Positions 16,243 through 24,191 of a stretch of 40,939 nt of DNA are shown here, piece after piece. Source of the DNA: a bacterium (lineage in GTDB: Bacteria > Margulisbacteria > Marinamargulisbacteria > GCA-2716485 > GCA-002719695); the NCBI GenBank assembly GCA_002716725.1, contig PBBX01000017.1:1-40939 (forward strand), read 5' to 3'. Below the pieces are notes generated by a model. That model saw nothing but the letters and a program-made list of their open reading frames with translations, was not told where the DNA came from and did not search any database. The position numbers and the translations under genes were made by a program. How positions within the stretch are numbered: position 1 is the first letter of the stretch; each line of letters begins with the position of its first letter.

Positions 16243-18978
16243 ATGATTACGCATATTATTAAACGTAATGGTGAGAAAAAGACTTTTGATCAACATAGGA
16301 TTTATAAAGCTATTGAAAAAGCATTTCAGTCTGAAAATATTAATAATCCTGAAACGGTTATGGCAATTATGAATGCGTCTTTATCCTCTATAGATGTTTT
16401 GCATGGAAAACAACATAAGGATATTACGGTAGAAGAAGTACAAGATATAGTTGAAAAAGAATTGATGATGCAAGGGTATCATTCTATTGCACGATCTTAT
16501 ATTTTGTATCGTGAACAACAATCTCGGTTAAGGCAAGAAAAAACATTTATTAAAGTTCAAGAAAAAACCTTGAAGGTTAAAGTATCTGATACAGAGTTTA
16601 TTGTTTATAATCCTAAAACGGTTGAGGATTATTTACGACGATTGTCATTTGGTTTATATAAAGTAAGTATTTCAGAGATGATTGATGCTATTACCAAGCA
16701 AATCTATGATGAGATTCCTCAATTAGAGTTAGATCAACTTATTTTAGGTGCGGCTAGAGAGCGTATAGAAACGCATTATCAGTATAGTAGTTTATCATCG
16801 CGTATTATATTGGATCGTCTCTATACATCTATCTTGGGAGCGGGTTTAGAAACAGACTCTCATAAGCTTAACTATCAAGAACAGTTTGAAACTTATATTA
16901 AACAAGGGATATCGTTTGAACTTTTAAACCCAGAATTAGTATCTTATGATTTTCAAAAACTTTCAAAGGCGATTGATTACAAGAGAGATTATTTGTTTCA
17001 TTTTTTAGGGATTCAAATTTTAGTAGATCGTTACTTTATACGTAATCGTGACTTAAAATCTTCTGTTATTGAGTTGCCGCAATGGTTTTGGATGCGTGTA
17101 TCTATGGGGTTAGCGTTAAAAGAAGATGAATCCATACGTAATGAAAAAGCGATTGAGTTTTATCATGTTTTATCCAATATGGATTTGGTGTCATCAACTC
17201 CAACCTTATTTAATAGTGGGACACGGTTTAGCCAGATGAGTTCGTGTTATTTAAATACATCAGATGATTCTTTAGAGGGTATTTTTAAGTTGTTTTCTGA
17301 TAATGCTAAGTTAAGTAAATGGGCGGGTGGTATTGGTTCGGATTGGACGCATGTTAGAGCAACGGGTTCAAAAATTAAAGGAACTAATGGTACTTCTCAG
17401 GGTGTGATTCCATTTATTAAAATTTTTAATGATGTTGCTTTAGCTGTTAATCAAGGTGGTAAGCGAAAAGGTGCTATGTGTGCGTATCTTGAAATTTGGC
17501 ATATGGATATCGAGCAGTTTTTTGAATTACGTAAAAACACAGGTGATGAGCGGCGTCGGACCCATGATATTAATACGGCTTGTTGGATTCCTGATTTATT
17601 TATGAAGCGAGTTGAAGAAAAAGGACATTGGACGTTATTTTGTTCGGCAGATGTTCCTGATTTACATGATTTAACAGGCTCTGCTTTTGAGGCTAAGTAT
17701 TGTGAGTATGAAGCAGATTCTTCAATACGACAACGTGTGATTCCTGCAGCTGAGTTGTGGCGTAAGTTATTAACGATGCTTTATGAAACGGGTCATCCTT
17801 GGGTTACCTTTAAAGATCCATGTAATATTAGAAGTCCTCAAGATCATGTTGGTGTTGTGCATTCATCTAATCTTTGTACGGAAATTACATTAAATACATC
17901 TGGTGATGAGACAGCTGTATGTAATTTAGCAAGTTTAAATTTGGCTCATATGATAAAAGATGGTGAATTAGATAAAGAAAAGATAGAACGAACGGTCTCT
18001 ATCGGAATTCGTATGTTAGATAATGTTATTGACAATAATTATTACCCTACTGTTGAGGCAGAACGTGCTAATTTTAGGCATCGTGCGATTGGTTTAGGGT
18101 TAATGGGCTATCAAGATGCCTTATATCAGCTCAATATTGATTTTGAGTCTGATGAGAATTTAGAGTTTGCGGATGCGTCAATGGAGATGATTTCATATTT
18201 TGCTATTTTAGCAAGTTCCATGTTAGCAAAAGAACGAGGTTCTTATGAAACATTTAAGGGTAGTAAATGGGATCGTGATATTTTTCCACTTGATACACTT
18301 GCTATTTTAGAAAAAGAACGAGGTCAAGATGTTGATGTTGATCGTATTACTCGCTTAGACTGGCAAGTGGTTCGTGATCATGTCAAAACCTATGGTATGA
18401 GAAATTCTAATGTGATGGCTATTGCGCCTACCGCGACTATTGCTAATATATCAGGGGTATATCCTTGTACAGAGCCAGCTTATAAAAATATGTATATGAA
18501 AGAAAACTTATCGGGCAATTTTTTTGTGATTAACCGTTATTTAGTGGATGATTTGGATGCTTTAGATTTATGGAATACATCGATGGTGAAACAGATCAAG
18601 TTAAATGATGGCTCTATTGCAAAAATAGCGGGTATTCCAGAATCGTTTGTTCGAAAATATAAAGAAACATTTGAAGTTGATATGCATTGGGTATTACGTT
18701 CAGCAGCAAAGCGAATGAAATGGATTGATCAGTCTGCTTCTACAAATATATTTTTAACAACACAAAGTGGAAAAGTGTTAAGTGAAACCTATACACTTGC
18801 ATGGAAATTAGGGTTAAAAACAACCTATTATTTAAGAACGTTAGCAGCTACACAAGTTACAAAGGCTACTGTTCAGGAAAGTGATATTTCTGAACCCTTA
18901 GTTTCTGTAAGTAATAATTCAAAAGAGTCTGTTGGTGTGTGTAGTATTTTAGATCCTGACTGTGAAGCCTGTCAATAA
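16243..18978 (+). CDS. nrdA: Ribonucleoside-diphosphate reductase, large subunit (class I)
   Basis: A 911-residue catalytic subunit reducing ribonucleotides to deoxyribonucleotides with NrdB. Residues 1-95 are an ATP-cone (HIIKRNGEKKTFDQHRIYKA start), so overall activity is probably regulated by ATP/dATP. Active-site elements: Cys335 in SSCYLN, Asn543-Cys545-Glu547 in NLCTEI, Cys560 in AVCNLASLNL and the finger-loop region ATATIANISGVYPCTEPAYK. The C-terminal tail CSILDPDCEACQ supplies Cys907/Cys910 for thioredoxin or glutaredoxin re-reduction. It is longer than E. coli NrdA (about 760), like many NrdA from other phyla. nrdB follows after 17 bases. AAAGGAG lies rather far (14 bases) from the ATG. 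Confidence 0.96.
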   Translation: MITHIIKRNGEKKTFDQHRIYKAIEKAFQSENINNPETVMAIMNASLSSIDVLHGKQHKDITVEEVQDIVEKELMMQGYHSIARSYILYREQQSRLRQEKTFIKVQEKTLKVKVSDTEFIVYNPKTVEDYLRRLSFGLYKVSISEMIDAITKQIYDEIPQLELDQLILGAARERIETHYQYSSLSSRIILDRLYTSILGAGLETDSHKLNYQEQFETYIKQGISFELLNPELVSYDFQKLSKAIDYKRDYLFHFLGIQILVDRYFIRNRDLKSSVIELPQWFWMRVSMGLALKEDESIRNEKAIEFYHVLSNMDLVSSTPTLFNSGTRFSQMSSCYLNTSDDSLEGIFKLFSDNAKLSKWAGGIGSDWTHVRATGSKIKGTNGTSQGVIPFIKIFNDVALAVNQGGKRKGAMCAYLEIWHMDIEQFFELRKNTGDERRRTHDINTACWIPDLFMKRVEEKGHWTLFCSADVPDLHDLTGSAFEAKYCEYEADSSIRQRVIPAAELWRKLLTMLYETGHPWVTFKDPCNIRSPQDHVGVVHSSNLCTEITLNTSGDETAVCNLASLNLAHMIKDGELDKEKIERTVSIGIRMLDNVIDNNYYPTVEAERANFRHRAIGLGLMGYQDALYQLNIDFESDENLEFADASMEMISYFAILASSMLAKERGSYETFKGSKWDRDIFPLDTLAILEKERGQDVDVDRITRLDWQVVRDHVKTYGMRNSNVMAIAPTATIANISGVYPCTEPAYKNMYMKENLSGNFFVINRYLVDDLDALDLWNTSMVKQIKLNDGSIAKIAGIPESFVRKYKETFEVDMHWVLRSAAKRMKWIDQSASTNIFLTTQSGKVLSETYTLAWKLGLKTTYYLRTLAATQVTKATVQESDISEPLVSVSNNSKESVGVCSILDPDCEACQ

Positions 18979-18995
18979 ATATAAGGAGGAAAAAG

Positions 18996-20051
18996 ATGTC
19001 AACAAGTTCGTTTGAAGGAGAATTTACTGGATCGGCATTATCCAATGCAGAGCTTATTAATAAGCGAAAGGTTATTAATGGAGAAGATGATGGGTTGATG
19101 CAGGTATCGCCATTAAAACATCCTTGGGCACGTGATATTTTTAAAAATATGCAACGTAATAATTGGGTAGCCGAAGAAGTTCCTTTTCAAAAGGATAAAG
19201 AACAATGGGAAAATGATGAGCTAACAGCTCAAGAAAAAGATACATTTTTACGTGCCTTAGCATTTGCTTCTAACTTGGATGGATTATTGGTTCATTCTCT
19301 AAGTGAAATTATAAAACCTAATATTACAAGTCCTGAAATCTCCTTAGCCATTGCAAGACAAATTTATGAAGAGTGTTTACATGTTGATAGTTATTCAGTG
19401 ATGATTGAGGCTGTTGGTTTAGATCCAGAAGATGTTTATGGCTTATATCGACGTGATAAATCGCTTTATTATAAAAATAAACGGGTATGGGAATCGATGT
19501 TTAAGATTAAACGTACTGATTTTGATACAAAAAAAGAAGAAGATGCAAAGCAGTTTTTAGAAGCGTGTACAACGAATTTGATTTTTGAAGGTATTTTCTT
19601 TTTTAGTGCGTTTTTGGTTTTTTATAACTTTGGTCGACATAATAAAATGCCTGGTTCAAAAGAAATGATTCAGTTTATTAACAGAGATGAAGATCTGCAT
19701 GTTCAACTATTTGTTAATATCATTAATGAAATTAAAAAAGAACAGCCAGAATTATGGACTAAAGACGTACAAGAAAAAATGTCTCAAAATATTATTGAAG
19801 CGGTTCAAATGGAATATGAATGGGGATGCTCGTGTATTGGTGAGGGAATTTTAGGATTAACTCCAGAAACATTAAAAGATTATATTCAGTTTATTGGAGA
19901 TTTACGATTAACGGCTATTGGACTACCAAAGGCCTTTAATGCTAAAAACCCCTACCCTTGGATAGATGAGTTTACTCAAGGATCCATGATCGAAGTTAAC
20001 TTTTTTGAAGGGACGGTTAGAGAGTATCAAACAGGAACGTTGGAATGGTAA
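18996..20051 (+). CDS. nrdB: Ribonucleoside-diphosphate reductase, small (radical) subunit
   Basis: A 351-residue ferritin-like subunit that generates the radical used by NrdA. The metal ligands are all in place: Asp95, Glu126 and His129 (EECLH), Glu198, Glu232 and His235 (RDEDLH). Tyr133, four residues after the first His, sits where the class Ia tyrosyl radical forms, so this is not the Tyr-less Mn/Fe class Ic type. The C-terminus (TGTLEW) is the tail that docks on NrdA. AAGGAGG directly before the ATG and the 17-base gap to nrdA indicate one operon. Confidence 0.96.
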   Translation: MSTSSFEGEFTGSALSNAELINKRKVINGEDDGLMQVSPLKHPWARDIFKNMQRNNWVAEEVPFQKDKEQWENDELTAQEKDTFLRALAFASNLDGLLVHSLSEIIKPNITSPEISLAIARQIYEECLHVDSYSVMIEAVGLDPEDVYGLYRRDKSLYYKNKRVWESMFKIKRTDFDTKKEEDAKQFLEACTTNLIFEGIFFFSAFLVFYNFGRHNKMPGSKEMIQFINRDEDLHVQLFVNIINEIKKEQPELWTKDVQEKMSQNIIEAVQMEYEWGCSCIGEGILGLTPETLKDYIQFIGDLRLTAIGLPKAFNAKNPYPWIDEFTQGSMIEVNFFEGTVREYQTGTLEW

Positions 20052-20179
20052 TTATTTAAATACAGTTCATTAGGGGGGGCCTATATACATGAAAATTATT
20101 TTTGCTTGATGTTAGGTGCTAGTTATTTAAAAAATTTGTTTATAGTATTTGTATTAATACTTACTTTATACGGTTGATC

Positions 20180-20587
20180 TTAGTCATTCCAAATCAGTTG
20201 ATCGGATCTGCTTTTATCGTGAGATATAAGTGGTTTTCTTACTTGAGATAGTTTTAACCCTACCCTTTTTGTATAAGAAATAGCGTCTGGTTTATAAATA
20301 AATAAGGATGCTTTGAGTGCTTGAGGATAATTAAAAACAATGTCAAAGATTCTTTGAGCTAAGGATTCTAGAATATAATGTTCGCTTGATTCGACATAGG
20401 TCTTAATATCCTCTGAAAGCTGGGCATAATTAAGTGCTTTTTCGATAGTATCGGTTTTGGCTGCTTCTTGCATATCATATTGTATGGCTAATGATATGAT
20501 TAGCGGCTGTTTTGTGGTTCGTTCAGAATCCATACATCCAATAATGGTTGTTACTTGTAATTCATCAATAATGATTTCACCTAACAT
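20180..20587 (-). CDS. folB: Dihydroneopterin aldolase
   Basis: A 135-residue FolB-type T-fold enzyme that cleaves dihydroneopterin to 6-hydroxymethyl-dihydropterin and glycolaldehyde in folate synthesis. Typical parts are the start IIIDELQVTTIIGCMDSER (normally L-x-x-x-x-x-I-G-x-x-x-W/Y-E-R), the NYAQLSEDIKTYVE segment, the ILESLAQRIFDIVF helix with the conserved Glu, and the KPDAI ending region. The normal length is about 120, so the C-terminus has a short extension. It is transcribed divergently from the pterin-synthase-like gene at 20659, consistent with a shared pterin role. Its ATG is seven bases after a perfect TATAAT, with no Shine-Dalgarno. Confidence 0.88.
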   Translation of the reverse strand: MLGEIIIDELQVTTIIGCMDSERTTKQPLIISLAIQYDMQEAAKTDTIEKALNYAQLSEDIKTYVESSEHYILESLAQRIFDIVFNYPQALKASLFIYKPDAISYTKRVGLKLSQVRKPLISHDKSRSDQLIWND

Positions 20588-20594
20588 GATCTTG

Positions 20595-20624
20595 ATTATA
20601 TATTTAATTATTGTGTTTAACCAA
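20595..20624 (-). promoter_or_regulatory. Leaderless-type promoter of folB
   Basis: On the minus strand, TTGGTT (20619-20624), an 18-base spacer and TATAAT (20595-20600), seven bases before the folB ATG. This predicts transcription starting at or next to the start codon. Confidence 0.55.
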
Positions 20625-20625
20625 G

Positions 20626-20631
20626 TATAAT
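20626..20631 (+). promoter_or_regulatory. -10 element for the pterin-synthase-like gene
   Basis: TATAAT on the plus strand, 27 bases before the GTG at 20659, leaving room for a short leader that carries AAAGGAG. The -35 is weak. This promoter and that of folB lie back to back. Confidence 0.4.
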
Positions 20632-20658
20632 TTTTTTGTTATTTAAAGGAGTTTTTCT

Positions 20659-21072
20659 GTGACAAACTATGTTTATATTACGAGGCGTGTTGTGTTTTCA
20701 GCGTCTCATCGTCTTTATTCTAGGCATTTATCTGAGCAAGAAAATTGGGATATATTTGATAAATGTAGTCGAGCCAAGGGACATGGTCATAATTTTGAAT
20801 TATTTGTTACGTTAAAGGGAATTCCAGATCCAGTAACTGGTATGGTCATGAATTTATCAACTCTAAAAACTATTTTACAAGAACATATTTTAGATCCTAT
20901 GGACCATCGTTTTTTAAATGATGATATTGCGGAATTTAAGGATTTATTACCCAGTATTGAAAATCTTGTTATTGTTGTTTGGAACAGGCTAAAACCTCAT
21001 TTAGGTGAGCTGTTATATGAAGTTAAAATTATTGAAACCGAAAATAATTTTGCTTTTTATCGAGGAGAGTAG
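20659..21072 (+). CDS. 6-pyruvoyl-tetrahydropterin synthase-like protein (PTPS/QueD family)
   Basis: A 137-residue T-fold enzyme acting on dihydroneopterin triphosphate. Zinc ligands are His17 (FSASHRL), His42 and His44 (GHGHNF); the catalytic Cys36 is present in CSRAKGHGHNF; Asp82-His83 (MDHRF) completes the relay; Glu126 in ETENNFAFYRGE binds the pterin. The Cys-x5-HGHN spacing and the PSIENL and ETxNN motifs look more like PTPS of tetrahydrobiopterin synthesis than typical QueD. Cys rather than Glu argues against the PTPS-III folate-bypass form, as does the adjacent folB. It could serve queuosine or tetrahydropterin synthesis. The start is GTG, fixed by AAAGGAG seven bases upstream. Confidence 0.85.
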   Translation: MTNYVYITRRVVFSASHRLYSRHLSEQENWDIFDKCSRAKGHGHNFELFVTLKGIPDPVTGMVMNLSTLKTILQEHILDPMDHRFLNDDIAEFKDLLPSIENLVIVVWNRLKPHLGELLYEVKIIETENNFAFYRGE

Positions 21073-21081
21073 CGGTTTTTC

Positions 21082-21540
21082 CTATTTAGATAAAGCTTTT
21101 AAAACGTCCTCAACGTGGCCTGTTACCTTTACTTTTGACCAGCGTTGTTGGATGATGCCGTCTTCATCAATTAAAAAAGTGGTTCGTTCTGTTCCAAAGT
21201 ATTTTTTGCCATACATAGATTTCTCTTTCCAAACATCATAGGCTTTATTAATTTCAGTATCAGGATCACTTAATAAGGTAATGCCTAAGTTATACTTTTT
21301 GCAAAATGTTTCATGTGATTGTGTGGAATCTTTTGAAATACCTAAAATAACGGTATTTAGTGAGTCAAATTCTTTCTTTTTTTGAGTAAATTCTTCGGCT
21401 TCTTTGGTACAACCTGATGTGTCATCTTTTGGATAAAAGTATAATACTACTTTTTTTCCACGATAATCAGTTAGGTTAACGATAGTATTATCTTGGTTAG
21501 CTAATGAAAATTCAGGTGCTTTTTCTCCGTTTTGAGACAT
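21082..21540 (-). CDS. bcp: Peroxiredoxin, Bcp/PrxQ family
   Basis: A 152-residue thiol peroxidase reducing H2O2 and organic peroxides. The peroxidatic Cys44 is in YPKDDTSGCTKEAEEF. E. coli Bcp has a second Cys five residues later; here that position is Glu. Instead Cys80 in HETFCKKY lies 36 residues after Cys44, the alpha-3 position used as resolving Cys by another PrxQ subgroup, so an intramolecular disulfide mechanism is still likely. I start at the ATG at 21540 because GGAGG lies five bases upstream; a TTG twelve bases further up would destroy that RBS. It converges closely (9 bases) on the pterin-synthase-like gene. Confidence 0.93.
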   Translation of the reverse strand: MSQNGEKAPEFSLANQDNTIVNLTDYRGKKVVLYFYPKDDTSGCTKEAEEFTQKKKEFDSLNTVILGISKDSTQSHETFCKKYNLGITLLSDPDTEINKAYDVWKEKSMYGKKYFGTERTTFLIDEDGIIQQRWSKVKVTGHVEDVLKALSK

Positions 21541-21582
21541 GATTTCCTCCAAAAAAATGTTTATTCTTAGTTTATTCTAGCC

Positions 21583-21588
21583 TATTAT
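21583..21588 (+). promoter_or_regulatory. -10 element of the DUF547 gene
   Basis: TATTAT six bases before the ATG at 21595, with no Shine-Dalgarno; a leaderless start is predicted. The best -35 (TTTATT, about 17 bases upstream) is weak. Confidence 0.4.
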
Positions 21589-21594
21589 TGTAGT

Positions 21595-22248
21595 ATGAGG
21601 CTAATACAATTAACAATTATAATAGGATTTCTTTTTTTTTCATCGTCGCTTATAGGGGCCAATCATCCTTACGAAACAATTTGGTCTAATTTAGTATCAG
21701 AACACACCCTTACAAAGCAGTCTAAAAAGGTTGCCTTTGTTTATGTTAATTATGAGGCTATTGCTAAAAGCCAAAATTTTAGTTTATTGTTGCGAATTTT
21801 GTCAGGCATGGATACACAATCATGGTCTAAACCTCAAAGGCTTGCTTATTTAATTAATTTTTATAACATAAAGATGATTGAGAGTGTTTCTTTAAAAAAA
21901 CCCTTAGAAAATGCTTTTTTAGATGAAATTAAGATGAGTATACGGGAGTTAGATGAACGTGCTTTATTTGGGTTAAGTGGAAATAATATTTATTTACCTA
22001 ACCTTAATGCTTATTTAAGTGATTCTTTTGAGGATCAACTGAGTAATCAGGTTGAATCGAGTGTACAGAAACTATTTCGCTATGATGTATCCGTTAATAT
22101 TCTTTATCTTAATCAATGGTTTCATCAACAAGACTTTTCGCTTAGTTTTAAACAATTTTTAGTTTCATTAATGAATCCTACGTTTAATTATGACACTATA
22201 GATTATCATTTTTCTGATTTTGGGGTTATTTCAAATGAAATTAAATAA
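21595..22248 (+). CDS. Secreted DUF547-like protein
   Basis: A 217-residue protein with a signal peptide (hydrophobic core about 5-18, cleavage near IGA-N). The body matches the DUF547 pattern: TIWSNLVSEH near the start, VAFVYVNYEAI, then LLRILSGMD and the hallmark RLAYLINFYNIKMIESV (about 81-97), usually written as Ala-x-x-x-Asn-x-Tyr-Asn-Ala. DUF547 folds resemble papain-like or transglutaminase-like proteins but the function is generally unknown. It is likely periplasmic. A TATTAT element six bases upstream fixes the start. Confidence 0.75.
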   Translation: MRLIQLTIIIGFLFFSSSLIGANHPYETIWSNLVSEHTLTKQSKKVAFVYVNYEAIAKSQNFSLLLRILSGMDTQSWSKPQRLAYLINFYNIKMIESVSLKKPLENAFLDEIKMSIRELDERALFGLSGNNIYLPNLNAYLSDSFEDQLSNQVESSVQKLFRYDVSVNILYLNQWFHQQDFSLSFKQFLVSLMNPTFNYDTIDYHFSDFGVISNEIK

Positions 22249-22265
22249 TGATGTTTGAAATGATT

Positions 22266-22293
22266 TTGTTATGGGAAATACTAGATATATAAT
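22266..22293 (+). promoter_or_regulatory. Promoter of the small orphan gene
   Basis: TTGTTA (22266-22271), a 16-base spacer and TATAAT (22288-22293), followed by AGGAG and the ATG at 22311: a normal leadered arrangement that contrasts with the leaderless genes. Confidence 0.5.
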
Positions 22294-22310
22294 ACCAATA
22301 GGAGAAATGT

Positions 22311-22574
22311 ATGGGTTTATCAAATATTAATCCAAATAGTAATGGACCGCTTCATAATAAATCACCACTAAATGCTCAATCGGTAAGTTTACTTGTTAAT
22401 GGAAAAGAAGTGGTTGTGCCTTATTCTAGATTACGAAAAATTGTTCGTGGTTTATCAAAAATGGCTTATTTAACGGGCGAAACAAATGATGAAGAAGCTT
22501 ATGGAGAAGATGTTGCTGAAGATCTTTTTGAAGCCTTAAAAATTATTCAAAATAAGAACAAGAAAAAACGTTAG
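22311..22574 (+). CDS. Small basic-tailed orphan protein
   Basis: An 87-residue soluble protein. It has an Asn/Ser-rich N-terminus, one strand-like stretch (SVSLLVNGKEVVVPYSRLRK), an acidic helix (NDEEAYGEDVAEDLFEALKI) and a Lys-rich end. AGGAG seven bases before the ATG, with a TATAAT promoter upstream, supports a real gene. No family is recognised. The pattern (short beta element, acidic helix, basic tail) would fit a nucleic-acid or ribosome-associated protein, but this is only an impression. Confidence 0.65.
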   Translation: MGLSNINPNSNGPLHNKSPLNAQSVSLLVNGKEVVVPYSRLRKIVRGLSKMAYLTGETNDEEAYGEDVAEDLFEALKIIQNKNKKKR

Positions 22575-22660
22575 ATTACATTTGTTTTATGCTAATGTGT
22601 TAATGACTGTTTCTAATGAGTGTTGAAATATGTTTTTTGGTTATCATTAAGTTACTAGTA

Positions 22661-22840
22661 TCTTTGCATACAACCCTTAGAGGGTGAACCCTTTTAGCAG
22701 GGGTATAGGAATCATAATGATACAGCTATGCTATGGACGTGTAGTTTGGTTAAATCGATAGAACTTCTCACCTTGATAGATTTACTATGCCGATGGATGA
22801 TGGGTCTTAGTATCGTTAGATTTTACTGAGCTTAGTATTT
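22661..22840 (+). ncRNA. Candidate structured RNA or 5' leader upstream of the M23-like lipoprotein gene
   Basis: The gap 22575-22892 has no gene and is locally richer in G+C than its flanks. Five successive stems can be drawn: ACCCT/AGGGT (22673-22677 with 22681-22685, 3-base loop); ACCC/GGGT (22688-22691 with 22701-22704); GTATAG/CTATGC enclosing ATCA/TGAT (22703-22708 with 22726-22731); TAAATC/GATTTA (22751-22756 with 22779-22784); and CTTAGTA/TACTGAG (22806-22812 with 22824-22830, one G-U). Stems 2 and 3 share bases and could be alternatives. No known riboswitch, 6S, SRP, tmRNA or RNase P core is recognised. It may be an independent RNA or the leader of the gene at 22893. Confidence 0.35.
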
Positions 22841-22892
22841 TAATTATTATTAGGATGTTTATTTTATTTGTTTTTTTGGTACGTTAGTTATT

Positions 22893-24191
22893 ATGATTCG
22901 TGCATTACTATGGTTTTTGAGTATTATTTCATTTGTTTTATTGTTGAGTTGTGGGGCAACCTCGTCTAACTCAGATGATTTAGCAATAGATGACACAACA
23001 GATATTACTGAAACAGACGATTCAAATATAGTACCTTCATCGGATGCTTGTCCTGCTGTTTTGTTTGATAGTTTGCCGGTAGATACGCTTGTTAGTATTG
23101 TGCCCTTAGGTAATTCTAATCCAAGAGGAGGTCATACGTTTCCTACGCCTCACAATTATATCTATTTTGATGAACAAGGTAATACAGATTTGGCAGTTCA
23201 TCATGTAAAAGCGCCAGGTGATATTACGCTTACTTCGATTGAAACGATGACCTATACTCACAAAACATCGGGTGTAGAAAGTGCTGATTATTCTATTAAC
23301 TTTAAATCTCAATTATGTTCTTTTGTCACGGGTTATTACAAACATGTAAAGGGGCTTGAATCCAGTCTTGAGGATCTGTTAGAGACTATTTCTAAAAGTT
23401 GTAACGCTTATGATGCGGGTGATCAGAATGTTGAGCGATGTAATTATAGTCTTTCTCATGAGGTAAGTTCAGGAGAGAGTATTGGAACGGTTGGGGGTGT
23501 GGATCAAGAGCAAGCTAATTTTGATTTTGGGGTTGCGGATAAACGAACTCGGTTAGACTTTTTAGATCAAAATTATTATTGGAGTGATTTTTATTATATG
23601 AGCTGTGCTTGGGACTATTACTCAGCGGATTTTAAGGCTACTCATGATATTAGTGCTAAATTTGGGATTAAAGAACAGGGGCTTGAGTTTGTTTCTCGCC
23701 AAGGAGATCCTGTTTGTGGTGTCTTTATGCAAGATGTACCTGGTACAGCAAAAGGTAATTGGTTATTGCCAACTCAAACTTCTTTTGAAAAAGAGGATTA
23801 TCATATTGCGTTAATAGAAAGTAATTATGATGCAGGTAAATCGATGTTTTCAATTGGTAGTGATAGTGCTCTTATGGCTAATAATAAGGCCTATCGGTCT
23901 GAGTTTAGTCCTAATACTGATGAAACAAGTGTTATAGGACAAGATTTTGATAAGGTTGTATCTGGTAATGTCTATTGTTATTCATCTTTTGATGAACAGC
24001 CCTATAAGATTAGTTCTGATTCAGAAAATTCAAGTGATGGTAATGAACAGCATATTCGTATTTTACTGTATCTAGAAGATGATACGACATTAAAGATTTA
24101 CGTTGATGATATTCAAACGTCATGTGATAGCATTCCTACAATAGAGCAATTTAAGGGGCTTTCTCCTGTTTCCTTTGTGAGAGATGTTTAG
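22893..24191 (+). CDS. Lipoprotein with degenerate M23-peptidase-like domain
   Basis: A 432-residue lipoprotein: hydrophobic core then lipobox LLLS-Cys-Gly, followed by an Asp/Thr/Ser-rich acidic linker (about 22-50). The segment VPLGNSNPRGGHTFPTPHNYIYFD (about 69-92) and the following VHHVKAPGDITLTSIE resemble secreted M23/LysM-type metallopeptidase-like proteins, where PLG-x-NP-x-HTFPT-H-Y carries a metal-binding His and V-x-APxDG-x-I is a core strand. A second HxH metal motif is not evident, so activity is doubtful. Several Cys in the mature part may form disulfides. Its stop overlaps the stop of mfd on the other strand by four bases. The start lacks an RBS; TACGTT seven bases upstream is a weak -10 candidate. 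Confidence 0.75.
   Translation: MIRALLWFLSIISFVLLLSCGATSSNSDDLAIDDTTDITETDDSNIVPSSDACPAVLFDSLPVDTLVSIVPLGNSNPRGGHTFPTPHNYIYFDEQGNTDLAVHHVKAPGDITLTSIETMTYTHKTSGVESADYSINFKSQLCSFVTGYYKHVKGLESSLEDLLETISKSCNAYDAGDQNVERCNYSLSHEVSSGESIGTVGGVDQEQANFDFGVADKRTRLDFLDQNYYWSDFYYMSCAWDYYSADFKATHDISAKFGIKEQGLEFVSRQGDPVCGVFMQDVPGTAKGNWLLPTQTSFEKEDYHIALIESNYDAGKSMFSIGSDSALMANNKAYRSEFSPNTDETSVIGQDFDKVVSGNVYCYSSFDEQPYKISSDSENSSDGNEQHIRILLYLEDDTTLKIYVDDIQTSCDSIPTIEQFKGLSPVSFVRDV

Noticed and set aside
20045-20179. Terminator or small gene after nrdB (TAGGGGGGGCCTA)
   Set aside because: The possible stem is only four pairs, no T tract follows, and no frame with an RBS is present.
22661-22840. tRNA, tmRNA, RNase P RNA, SRP RNA or a known riboswitch in the 22.7 kb gap
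   Set aside because: None of the core motifs of these RNAs could be found; only generic stems are present.
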